The position numbers were made by a program, and so were the translations under genes. This document shows positions 8,232 through 15,570 of a stretch of DNA of 64,000 bases, piece by piece. The DNA is from Streptomyces sp. NRRL S-646. GTDB lineage: Bacteria; Actinomycetota; Actinomycetes; Streptomycetales; Streptomycetaceae. The DNA lies in contig NZ_JODC01000003.1 of the NCBI RefSeq assembly GCF_000720765.1, positions 310,001-374,000 on the forward strand, in the 5' to 3' direction. The notes beneath the pieces are model-generated. The model was not told the origin of the DNA and ran no database searches. It saw only the letters and a program-made list of their open reading frames with translations. The stretch's first letter is position 1. Each line of letters begins with the position of its first letter.

Positions 8232-8738
8232 ATGCAGAAAATGCGCGCAGCGGGGGCAGCACTCATCACCGTTCTGGCCCTTTCGGGCGGCGCCCTGACC
8301 ACGGCAGCACCCGCATCTGCCAGCGAGCAGTGCGACCCCCACGTCACGCGCAGCTACAGCCAGACGAGCTCCAGTTGGTGGCTCATCGCGGCTGGCGGGA
8401 CGGTGGAGAACCCCAAGGCCAAGGAAGTACGGGAAGAGGTAACTTTCGACACAAGCGGTACCCGCTCGACCTCGGTGGCGGCCGAGGTCGGCGCGAAGGT
8501 GGACACGGTGGTCGCCGAGATCAACGCGAAGACCTCGTTCAGCGTCACCAAGACCATCACTTTCACCAAGGGACGGAAGACCACCATCGTGGTGGGTCCC
8601 CACTCCACCGTGCACTACAAGATCGGCGTCAAGCAGCGCAAGTTCCTGGTGACGAGCAAGCGCACCTACTCCAACTGCAAGGTCACGACGTCGTACGGCA
8701 CCGTCACCGCGGCTGACCCCACGACGGAAACCAGCTGA
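8232..8738 (+). CDS. Small secreted Ser/Thr-rich beta-strand protein (A)
   Basis: 168 aa. Signal peptide 1-31 (cleavage after APASAS), Cys34 close to the mature N-terminus and a second Cys near 148 that could form a disulfide. The middle is Ser/Thr-rich with alternating strands (residues about 70-120), including AAEVGAKVDTVVAEINAKTS followed by FSVTKTITFT. The ATG at 8232 is chosen over upstream codons because GGAGGG lies 11 bases before it and the signal starts there. It resembles the protein at 10705. The pattern recalls the stem region of aerolysin/ETX-MTX2-like pore formers, but family membership is not shown. Function unknown. Confidence 0.8.
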   Translation: MQKMRAAGAALITVLALSGGALTTAAPASASEQCDPHVTRSYSQTSSSWWLIAAGGTVENPKAKEVREEVTFDTSGTRSTSVAAEVGAKVDTVVAEINAKTSFSVTKTITFTKGRKTTIVVGPHSTVHYKIGVKQRKFLVTSKRTYSNCKVTTSYGTVTAADPTTETS

Positions 8739-9105
8739 CCACCCGCTGTTTGGGCCGGCACGCGCCACTACCGTGCCGGGCCGCCACATGACGGACTACG
8801 TAGGTCGGGGCTTCCTGAACCAAGGGGCGAAGCCGTCGGGGAGCGCCGCGTCGGACGGCTGAACGGTGCGACAGCTCAGGGATCACTCAAATCTCTTGCC
8901 CGTGCAAGTGAGCGGGCCGAGTACGGGAGTCACTGCATCGCGTCGAGCTACGGGTGCCCGCTTTGGGAGGGCGGCCGCGGTGCGGGGAGTCGAAGGCGGA
9001 CTCAGATGTGTTCGGATTCCGCGTAACATCCCACCGGCCCCGAGCGTGTCCAAGACAGAAGCAAGCAGGCAGCACGGGGACGTGCTCAACAGACGGGGGA
9101 CGGGG
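8739..9105 (+). other. Gene-free interval containing a substrate-binding-protein 3'-end fossil
   Basis: 367 bp without a convincing gene. At 8789-8842 a + frame reads GFLNQGAKPSGSAASDG and stops, close to the last residues of the binding protein encoded at 23522-25666 (GFLKKGAKPSASAKSDG, stop). The rest holds the leader of the sigma-factor gene; a short CTTGC/GCAAG inverted repeat lies near 8895. No promoter could be assigned with confidence. Confidence 0.65.
8789..8842 (+). pseudogene. 3'-terminal remnant of a peptide-binding-protein gene
   Basis: About 18 codons and a stop, matching the C-terminus of the lipoprotein gene at 23522-25666 in protein (GFL..GAKPS.SA.SDG) and in DNA. No upstream part of such a gene is present. 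A stop in register with the homologue argues for common descent, not chance. Confidence 0.65.
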
Positions 9106-9624
9106 ATGCCGGCGCAGCCGGAGGAATTCGACGCCTTCTACTCCGCCACCGCCAAATGCATGGTTGCCGTGGTCTATGCGATGACCGGTGATCTGGGGGA
9201 GGCCGAGGACGCGGTGCAGGAGGCATACGTACGCGCATGGCAGCGCTGGGCAAGACTCACGCGTGAGGGTGATCCACTGCCGTGGGTGCGCACGGTGGCG
9301 ATGCGGCTGGCGATCAGCACCTGGCGGCGGACCAAAGGGCGGCTACGAGCGCAGTTCCGGCACGGCCCGCAGACGGATGTGCCCGAACTCTCGGGCGACC
9401 GCGTGGCGCTGGTCGCCGCTCTGCGCGAACTGACCCCCGATCAGCGGCAGGCGGTCGTCCTGCACCATCTCCTGGACCTGCCGGTGGAGCAGGTCGCGCG
9501 GGAGACCGGCGCCTCCAACGGTGCCGTACGCACCCGGCTCAGCCGGGCCCGCAAGATCCTCGGCGAGCGGCTCGCCGAGAGCGATTCCACTTTCATCACC
9601 GAGGGGGTGGCCAGTCATGGCTGA
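9106..9624 (+). CDS. ECF RNA polymerase sigma factor, SigE-like family
   Basis: 172 aa. Region 2 at about 8-75 (FDAFYSATAKCMVAVVYAMT, DLGEAEDAVQEAYVRAWQRW) and region 4 at about 110-160 (LTPDQRQAVVLHHLL, VEQVARETGASNGAVRTRLS). It should direct core polymerase to a small regulon under envelope signals. ATG 9106 follows a G-rich SD-like run; in-frame codons further upstream lack domain support. It overlaps the next gene by 8 bases, the usual pairing of ECF sigma with a membrane anti-sigma or sensor. Confidence 0.88.
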   Translation: MPAQPEEFDAFYSATAKCMVAVVYAMTGDLGEAEDAVQEAYVRAWQRWARLTREGDPLPWVRTVAMRLAISTWRRTKGRLRAQFRHGPQTDVPELSGDRVALVAALRELTPDQRQAVVLHHLLDLPVEQVARETGASNGAVRTRLSRARKILGERLAESDSTFITEGVASHG

Positions 9625-10276
9625 GGTCGAGGAACTGCTCGACGAGGTCTCGGTGCGCATGCCCTCCGCGGCTCAGCTGCGCGCTCAAGGTGACCGGAGG
9701 CTCGCCCGCCGGCGGTCCGCCGCCGTGGCCGCAGTCGTTGTCGCGGTGGCGGGAGCGGTGAGCTTGGCCGTCCTGCCGGGAAACGGCACGCACAAGACGC
9801 GTCCGGCGAAGCCGCCGACCGCCTCGCACTCGGCCGCGGTGGGAAACACGCCGTACGAGAAGAACGGGACGGTGAATCTGAAAGCACCCAAGTCGCTGCC
9901 TCTGTACGGGCAGTGGCACTGGCGGGCGAGCAAGTTCGAGAGCAAGGTGGGAGGGTGCTCGGCGGTGGACCTGGTTCTGTACCAGGCGAGCGGGTGGAGC
10001 TACGACATGTACTACCGGGGAGACCGGGGGGCCAAGGCAAATCACCGGTACACCGAATTCGACGGCCCCAGCGACCGCTCCACCACCCTCTCAGGCTTGC
10101 GCGAGGCGCTTTCCGGCTGCGGCCTGACGTCGCAGGGTGCCTCCACGGGCCCCGAGGGCCAAACCCTCGACACGTACACGGGCACCATCGACCATCGCCA
10201 GGCGCGGATCGTTGTCGAGTACGGCGACCGATGGCTCTCGGTGGTGAAGGAATCCGGCGGGACGCAGGGGAACTGA
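9617..10276 (+). CDS. Single-span membrane protein, putative anti-sigma or sensor partner
   Basis: 219 aa. A cytoplasmic N-terminus of about 35 residues (MAEVEELLDEVSVRMPSAAQ), one membrane span at about 36-56, then an extracytoplasmic domain of about 160 residues with two Cys (near GGCSAVDL and SGCGLTSQ). The zinc-binding HxxxCxxC of classic anti-sigma factors is absent. Overlap with the sigma gene makes co-translation likely. Role as a regulator of that sigma factor is inferred from context. Confidence 0.72.
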   Translation: MAEVEELLDEVSVRMPSAAQLRAQGDRRLARRRSAAVAAVVVAVAGAVSLAVLPGNGTHKTRPAKPPTASHSAAVGNTPYEKNGTVNLKAPKSLPLYGQWHWRASKFESKVGGCSAVDLVLYQASGWSYDMYYRGDRGAKANHRYTEFDGPSDRSTTLSGLREALSGCGLTSQGASTGPEGQTLDTYTGTIDHRQARIVVEYGDRWLSVVKESGGTQGN

Positions 10277-10325
10277 CCCGGCCTGACCGGTTCCGGAGAA
10301 GGTGAGGGCCCGAGCTCATCGTCTT

Positions 10326-10375
10326 CCGGACGACGCATTGATCGATGCACTGGTCACCACCATGGCGACCGACCC
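10326..10375 (+). pseudogene. Fragment of an Scr1/DUF5753-type XRE regulator
   Basis: The frame reads DDALIDALVTTMATD. The regulator at 19582 has DDELIDALVSMTTD in its linker between the HTH and DUF5753. The DNA also matches (ttgatcgatgc, ctggt, cgaccgacc shared in order). Nothing else of such a gene is present here. Confidence 0.55.
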
Positions 10376-10616
10376 TCATGACGGGGCTTCGCGCCATTCC
10401 TCCCGAGGCAAGGCACTCCGTTCGCAAGGGCAGTTGAGCCTCCACACGGGGGCGAGACCAATGGACGCGACCCGCATGGCTCACGGTGGTTCAGCCATTT
10501 CGGCACCCCGAGACTGGCCAGGTCTCGTCTGACCTGAAGCGTGAACTCTCCCTGAAGATTTCACCTTCTTCCATCAAGCTTTCGCCTTTTTCAGCGGAAT
10601 CCGCTGGATGAAACGT

Positions 10617-10665
10617 CACCTGCCAAAGGCGACTTGATGCCCGAAAGGCATTCAAGTGACAGGTG
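10617..10665 (+). promoter_or_regulatory. Stem-loop in the leader of secreted protein B
   Basis: Outer arms CACCTG (10617-10622) and CAGGTG (10660-10665) enclose an inner stem CTTGATGCC/GGCATTCAAG with a CGAAA-type loop and one bulge. It lies about 40 bases upstream of the ATG at 10705. It could be an operator or an mRNA stability element; role not known. Confidence 0.45.
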
Positions 10666-10704
10666 CACATCAACCACAATCACCTAGTGAAGGAAACAGT
10701 TCAC

Positions 10705-11244
10705 ATGAATCGCACAATCGCCTCCGGCCTCACATCCGCCCTTCTGGTCGGCGGGCTGGCAGTCGGGACCTCGTCCGCGTCCGCCGCTCCCATGGGGTGC
10801 ACGGACGCAGGCCACAAGGGTTACACGATCAGCGACAAGTCCACGGTGTACCCGGGGACCAACCTCTTCAGCGACTGGGTCCCCGACACCAACTCCAGCG
10901 TCAGCTACGAGCACAGCGCAACGGGAACCTTGACTGCCAGCGGCACCGCCGGCGTCGAGGCCGAGGCCGGGGCGATCTTCGCAAAGGCCAGCACGTCGTT
11001 CAGCGTCACCGTGGGCAAGAGCTGGTCGCACTCCCAGAGCTGGACGTACACGCTGCACCCCACGGACAAGGCGGGCAAGAAGTGGGTCCGCATGCGTCTG
11101 TTCCACGAGGCCAAGAAGTTCAAGGCCCAGAAGTGGATCGTCGTCAACCAGGGCGGGGCCTGCAAGACCCAGACGGTGTGGACCAAGTGGTTCACGGCGC
11201 CGGTGACGAAGAACAGCAACTACTGGAACCTCGAATACAAGTAG
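10705..11244 (+). CDS. Small secreted Ser/Thr-rich beta-strand protein (B)
   Basis: 179 aa. Signal peptide 1-28 (AxA site SASAA), Cys32 next to the mature N-terminus and one other Cys near 152. The central part (about 65-115) alternates Ser/Thr with hydrophobic residues and contains VEAEAGAIFAKASTSFSVTV, matching the AEVGA...KTSFSVT core of protein A at 8232. Trp/Lys-rich strands follow. GAAGGAAA lies about 10 bases before the ATG. Probably the same fold as protein A. Function unknown; an ETX/MTX2-like pore former or a cell-surface adhesin is possible. Confidence 0.8.
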   Translation: MNRTIASGLTSALLVGGLAVGTSSASAAPMGCTDAGHKGYTISDKSTVYPGTNLFSDWVPDTNSSVSYEHSATGTLTASGTAGVEAEAGAIFAKASTSFSVTVGKSWSHSQSWTYTLHPTDKAGKKWVRMRLFHEAKKFKAQKWIVVNQGGACKTQTVWTKWFTAPVTKNSNYWNLEYK

Positions 11245-11260
11245 GCCCCTGCACATAGGC

Positions 11261-11337
11261 CCTACCCGTGAGGGCCTACCCGTGAGGGCCTACGAAAAGG
11301 CCGCTTCCCGCGCCCAGTAAAGGCGCGAGAAGCGGCC
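11261..11337 (+). terminator. Terminator stem-loop between convergent genes, preceded by a 14-bp direct repeat
   Basis: GGCCGCTTCCCGCGCC (from 11299), loop CAGTAAA, then GGCGCGAGAAGCGGCC (to 11337): a 16-bp stem with one mismatch, placed between the ends of the secreted-protein gene (+) and the ATPase gene (-). It can serve both directions. Just before it, CCTACCCGTGAGGG is repeated directly at 11261 and 11275. Confidence 0.85.
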
Positions 11338-11353
11338 GAGTCGTGAAAAGGCG

Positions 11354-12502
11354 TCAGGCCGCGCCCACCACGTCCTTCTCCTCCGCGAAGTGACACGCAG
11401 ACTCGTGCGCCGCCGGGGAGTCCAAGCCCTTGAAGCGCTCGGGAATCGCCAGCAGCGGGATCTCCTCGGCGCACTTGTCCTGGGCCTTCCAGCAGCGGGT
11501 GCGGAAGCGGCAGCCCGAGGGCGGGTTGGCCGGGGACGGCACGTCGCCGGTGAGGATGATCCGCTCGCGGTGCTCGCGGGCCTCCGGGTCCGGCACCGGG
11601 ACCGCCGACAGCAGCGCCTGGGTGTAGGGGTGCGTCGGGTGCTCGTAGATCTGCTCGTCGGTGCCGATCTCGGCCATCTTGCCGAGGTACATCACGCCGA
11701 CCCGGTCCGAGATGTGCCGGACGATGGACAGGTCGTGCGCGATGAAGAGGTAGGAGAGGTTGAACTCGTTCTGCAGACCCTCCATCAGGTTGATGACCTG
11801 TGCCTGGACGGACACGTCCAGTGCGGACACCGGCTCGTCGCAGATGATGACCTCGGGGTTCAGGGCCAGGCCGCGGGCGATGCCGATGCGCTGACGCTGA
11901 CCGCCCGAGAACTGGTGCGGGTAGCGGTTGATGTACTCGGGGTTGAGGCCGACGACGTCCAGCAGCTCCTTCACCTTGCGGCGCCGGTCACCCTTCGGGG
12001 CCGCCTCCGGGTGGATGTCGAAGGGCTCGCCGATGATGTCGCCCACCGTCATCCGGGGGTTGAGCGAGGTGTACGGGTCCTGGAAGATCATCTGGATGTT
12101 CCGGCGGACGGCCTTGAGCGCCCGGCCGGACAGCTTGGTGATGTCCTGGCCCTTGTAGAAGATCTCGCCCGCCGTCGCCTGCTCCAGGTTCATCAGGAGC
12201 TTGGCCACCGTGGACTTGCCGCAGCCGGACTCGCCCACGATGCCCAGAGTCTCGCCCTGGTACAGGTCGAAGGAGATGCCGTCGACGGCCTTCACCGCGC
12301 CGACCTGCCGTTTGAAGACGATGCCCAGGGTCAGCGGGAAGTGCTTCACCAGGTTGCGCACCTGCAGAATCGGCTCGCCGCGCTCCACACGTGCATCGAG
12401 GGCGGCGACCGCCTCCTCCTCCGAGTGCACGTCGACGGCGTCCACCTCGGAGACGTTCGGCGTCGCGTCCGTCGGCTCGTCGGTCTTGGTCGACTCAGCC
12501 AT
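11354..12502 (-). CDS. Oligopeptide ABC transporter ATP-binding protein, OppF/DppF type
   Basis: 382 aa. Walker A GESGCGKST, signature FSGGQRQR, Walker B VIICDEPVSALD and the C-terminal GCRFRTRCWKAQDKC motif identify a peptide-importer ATPase. An acidic N-terminal tail of about 45 residues precedes the domain. The ATG at 12502 overlaps the upstream ATPase gene by 8 bases; ten extra in-frame codons upstream lie inside that gene and have no ribosome site. Last gene of the five-gene minus-strand operon. Confidence 0.94.
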   Translation of the reverse strand: MAESTKTDEPTDATPNVSEVDAVDVHSEEEAVAALDARVERGEPILQVRNLVKHFPLTLGIVFKRQVGAVKAVDGISFDLYQGETLGIVGESGCGKSTVAKLLMNLEQATAGEIFYKGQDITKLSGRALKAVRRNIQMIFQDPYTSLNPRMTVGDIIGEPFDIHPEAAPKGDRRRKVKELLDVVGLNPEYINRYPHQFSGGQRQRIGIARGLALNPEVIICDEPVSALDVSVQAQVINLMEGLQNEFNLSYLFIAHDLSIVRHISDRVGVMYLGKMAEIGTDEQIYEHPTHPYTQALLSAVPVPDPEAREHRERIILTGDVPSPANPPSGCRFRTRCWKAQDKCAEEIPLLAIPERFKGLDSPAAHESACHFAEEKDVVGAA

Positions 12503-13556
12503 GGATCGTCTCCTTCCAGAAGTGGCACGCACTGGCGCGGCCCGGCAGTTCCGTTCCGTCCTGCTCGGTCACCGGGACCAGCGGGGGCCGGTCGGTGCGG
12601 CAGATGTCCTGCGCCTTCTCGCAGCGCGGGTTGAAGGCACAACCGCTCGGCACCTTCAGCAGGTTGGGCGGCAGCCCCTTGATCGCGTAGAGGTCCTGGC
12701 CCTTCTGGTCCAGCCGCGGGATCGAGTCGAGCAGGCCGCGGGTGTAGGGGTGGGCGGGGCGCTTGTACAGCTCGTGCACCGGCGCCGTCTCCACGATCCG
12801 GCCCGCGTACATCACGGCGATCTTGTCGGCGACGTCCGCCACGACACCGAGGTCGTGGGTGATGAGGATCAGGCCCATCTGGTACTCGCGCTGCAACTCC
12901 GCGAGCAGGTCCATCACCTGGGCCTGGACCGTCACGTCGAGAGCCGTCGTCGGCTCGTCGGCGATGATCAGGTCCGGCTCAAGGGCGAGCGCCATGGCGA
13001 TCATGATGCGCTGGCGCATACCGCCGGAGAACTGGTGCGGGTAGTCGTTCACGCGGGCCGCGGCGGCCGGGATCTTCACCCGGTCCATCAGCTCAATGGC
13101 CTTGGCCTTGGCCTGCTTCTTGGAGAGTCCCTGGTGGACGCGGAACATCTCGCCCAGCTGGTATCCCACGCTGAGCACGGGGTTGAGCGAGGACAGTGCG
13201 TCCTGGAAGATCATTGCGATCCGGGCACCCCGCAGCTTGCGCCGCTCCTCAGCCGACATGGCGAGCATGTCCTGACCGTAGAAGCGGATCTCACCCTTGG
13301 GGATGCTGGCCGGCGGCATGTCGAGGATGCCCATGATCGCCTGCGCGGTCACGGACTTGCCGGAGCCGGACTCGCCGAGCACGGCGAGGGTCTCCCCGGA
13401 GTTCACGGAGTAGTTGACGCCGTTGACGGCGCGGACCACTCCCTCACGGGTCTGGAACTCGACGTGCAGATCGCGCACTTCGAGCAGTGGGCCGGTGCGC
13501 TCCGGGTCGCCCGGGCGCGGGGCCGGGACGGCGTCCGTCGGGTCGATGATGGTCAC
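12495..13556 (-). CDS. Oligopeptide ABC transporter ATP-binding protein, OppD/DppD type
   Basis: 353 aa. Walker A GESGSGKSV, signature FSGGMRQR, Walker B LIIADEPTTALD and C-terminal Cys motif GCAFNPRCEKAQDIC. It powers peptide uptake with the partner ATPase at 11354. It starts 11 bases after the DppC-type permease stop, within the same operon. Confidence 0.94.
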   Translation of the reverse strand: MTIIDPTDAVPAPRPGDPERTGPLLEVRDLHVEFQTREGVVRAVNGVNYSVNSGETLAVLGESGSGKSVTAQAIMGILDMPPASIPKGEIRFYGQDMLAMSAEERRKLRGARIAMIFQDALSSLNPVLSVGYQLGEMFRVHQGLSKKQAKAKAIELMDRVKIPAAAARVNDYPHQFSGGMRQRIMIAMALALEPDLIIADEPTTALDVTVQAQVMDLLAELQREYQMGLILITHDLGVVADVADKIAVMYAGRIVETAPVHELYKRPAHPYTRGLLDSIPRLDQKGQDLYAIKGLPPNLLKVPSGCAFNPRCEKAQDICRTDRPPLVPVTEQDGTELPGRASACHFWKETIHG

Positions 13557-13567
13557 GTACGCCTCCC

Positions 13568-14506
13568 TCAGCGTGACTTGGGGTCGAAGGCGTCGCGGAC
13601 CACGTCGCCGAGCATGATGAACGCCAGCACGGTGATGCTCAGGGCGCCGGCCGGGAACAGCAGCGCGTGCGGCGAGGTCAGGAACCGGTCCTGGGCGTCA
13701 CTGATCATCACGCCCCAGGAGATGTTCGGATACTGGATGCCGATGCCCAGGTAGGACAGGGCGGCCTCGGCGGAGATGTAGACGCCGAGGTTCATCGTGG
13801 TGATGACGATGACGGGGGCGAGGGTGTTCGGCAGGATGTGCCGGAACGCGATCCGCCAGGAGTCGGCGCCGAGCGCCCGTGCAGCCATCACGTAGTCGTT
13901 GTACTTGTTGGAGATGACCTCGCCGCGCATGATCCGGAAGACCTGGGGCCAGCCGAGGATCGCCATGATGAACGACACCGACCAGACGTCACCGCCGCCC
14001 CAGATCGACATGATCAGCAGGCCGCCGACGATGAGCGGCAGCGCGGAGAAGACCTCGGTGACACGGGACAGCAGCGCGTCGATCCAGCCGCCGACCAGAC
14101 CGGCCAGCATGCCCAGCAGTCCGCCGAGCAGGGTCGTGACGATGGTGGTCACCACACCCACGACGATCGAGTTACGGGTGCCGTACACGGTCCGTGTGTA
14201 GATGTCGCAGCCCTGGACGTCGTAGCCGAACAGGTGCCCGGACGACGGCCCGTTCATGGAGTTCTGCAGCTGGCAGAAACCGTCGGAGAACGGGGAGCGG
14301 CCCGTGAACACGCTGGGCGCGATCGCCAGCGCGAGCAGGCACACGATGATGAGGCCGGTGACGATGAACATGGGCCGCTTGCGCAGGTCCACCCAGCCGT
14401 CCTTGAGCAGGCTCGCCTGCCGGGCCGCTGCCTTCTCCTCGGCCTCGATCTCCTTGGAGAGGGCGGCCTCGTCGGTGGTGGGCCTCTCTATCGTCTTCTC
14501 ACTCAT
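13568..14506 (-). CDS. Oligopeptide ABC transporter permease, OppC/DppC type
   Basis: 312 aa with an acidic cytoplasmic N-terminus, an OppC_N segment near 45-70 and a BPD_transp_1 domain. The coupling loop reads YVMAARALGADS near residue 200. It overlaps the preceding permease gene by 8 bases. Confidence 0.94.
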   Translation of the reverse strand: MSEKTIERPTTDEAALSKEIEAEEKAAARQASLLKDGWVDLRKRPMFIVTGLIIVCLLALAIAPSVFTGRSPFSDGFCQLQNSMNGPSSGHLFGYDVQGCDIYTRTVYGTRNSIVVGVVTTIVTTLLGGLLGMLAGLVGGWIDALLSRVTEVFSALPLIVGGLLIMSIWGGGDVWSVSFIMAILGWPQVFRIMRGEVISNKYNDYVMAARALGADSWRIAFRHILPNTLAPVIVITTMNLGVYISAEAALSYLGIGIQYPNISWGVMISDAQDRFLTSPHALLFPAGALSITVLAFIMLGDVVRDAFDPKSR

Positions 14507-15425
14507 AGCGAATCCTCGGGTCGAGCACGGCGTACATCAGGTCTACGAGGAGGTTGGCGACCAGGTAGATCAGTACGAGCAGGGTCACCAGACCGACCAC
14601 GACGGGCCGTTCGCGCAGATAGACCGACTGGGCCAACTGACCGCCGATACCTGGCATGTTGAATACGCGCTCGGTGATGATGGCACCGCCCATGAGGGCC
14701 CCGAGGTCGAAGCCCAGGAAGGTGACCACCGGGATCAGGGAGTTGCGCAGCGCGTGCACACCGATGACCCGCCGGGTCGGCAGGCCCTTGGCTATCGCCG
14801 TACGCACGTAGTCGGCGCGGATCGACTCGCCCATGCTCGCCCGCACCAGACGCGCGATATAGGCCATGGAGGTCGTGGCGAGCACGATGGCGGGCAGGAT
14901 GTAGCTCTGCGGCCAGCCCTTCTCGATGCCGGCGACCGGCGTGATCTTCATGTTCACGCCGAACTCCAGCTGGAGCACGCTGCCGAGCACGAACACCGGG
15001 ATCGAGATCAGCACCAACGTCGAGATCAGCACGACGTTGTCGATGAACTTGCCCTTCTTCAGGGCGGAGAAGATACCCGCGACGATGCCGATCACGGCCT
15101 CGACGGCGAACGAGGTCAGACCGAGCTTCAGCGTGACGGGGAACCGTTCCGAGACGATGTCCGAGATGGCACGGCCGTTGTACGTCTCACCGAGGTCACC
15201 GGTGAAGACGCCGCTGATGTAGTGCCAGTACTGCTGGTAGAGCGGTTCGTTCAGGTGGTAGTGCGCGCGGATGATCGCCGCGATGTTGGGGTCGGCGCGC
15301 TTGTCGCCGGCCAGTGCCTGGATCGGGTCGCCGGGCAGAGCAAAGACCAGGCAGAAGATGATGAACGTGACGCCTATGACCACAGGGATCACCTGCAGGA
15401 GGCGGCGCACGACGTATCGGCCCAT
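14499..15425 (-). CDS. Oligopeptide ABC transporter permease, OppB/DppB type
   Basis: 308 aa, MGRYVVRRLLQVIPVVIGVT start typical of DppB proteins, about six membrane segments and the coupling loop DYVRTAIAKGLPTRR near residue 207. A 145-bp gap separates it from the binding-protein gene upstream, commonly where transcript levels are adjusted in such operons. Confidence 0.95.
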   Translation of the reverse strand: MGRYVVRRLLQVIPVVIGVTFIIFCLVFALPGDPIQALAGDKRADPNIAAIIRAHYHLNEPLYQQYWHYISGVFTGDLGETYNGRAISDIVSERFPVTLKLGLTSFAVEAVIGIVAGIFSALKKGKFIDNVVLISTLVLISIPVFVLGSVLQLEFGVNMKITPVAGIEKGWPQSYILPAIVLATTSMAYIARLVRASMGESIRADYVRTAIAKGLPTRRVIGVHALRNSLIPVVTFLGFDLGALMGGAIITERVFNMPGIGGQLAQSVYLRERPVVVGLVTLLVLIYLVANLLVDLMYAVLDPRIRYE

Positions 15426-15570
15426 GGGTACTCCAGAGGGGGTGCTCGACCCGACCGTGGCCGAGGGGATGGCACGGTCGGACGGGAGACGGCAGCAGGA
15501 GTGAGCAGGGGAAGGGTATTCCTCCCCCTGCTCACCCCGTAATGCTGTGTCAGAACTGCTCAGAACCTGG

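Larger units (their letters stand above)
10277..10704 (+). other. Gene-free interval with an Scr1-regulator fossil and a 5'-leader hairpin
   Basis: 428 bp. It holds an Scr1-type regulator fragment near 10326-10375 and a long imperfect stem-loop at 10617-10665, both listed separately. The remaining sequence is somewhat AT-richer than the flanks, especially 10540-10610, consistent with a promoter zone for the gene at 10705. No intact coding frame is convincing. Confidence 0.6.
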
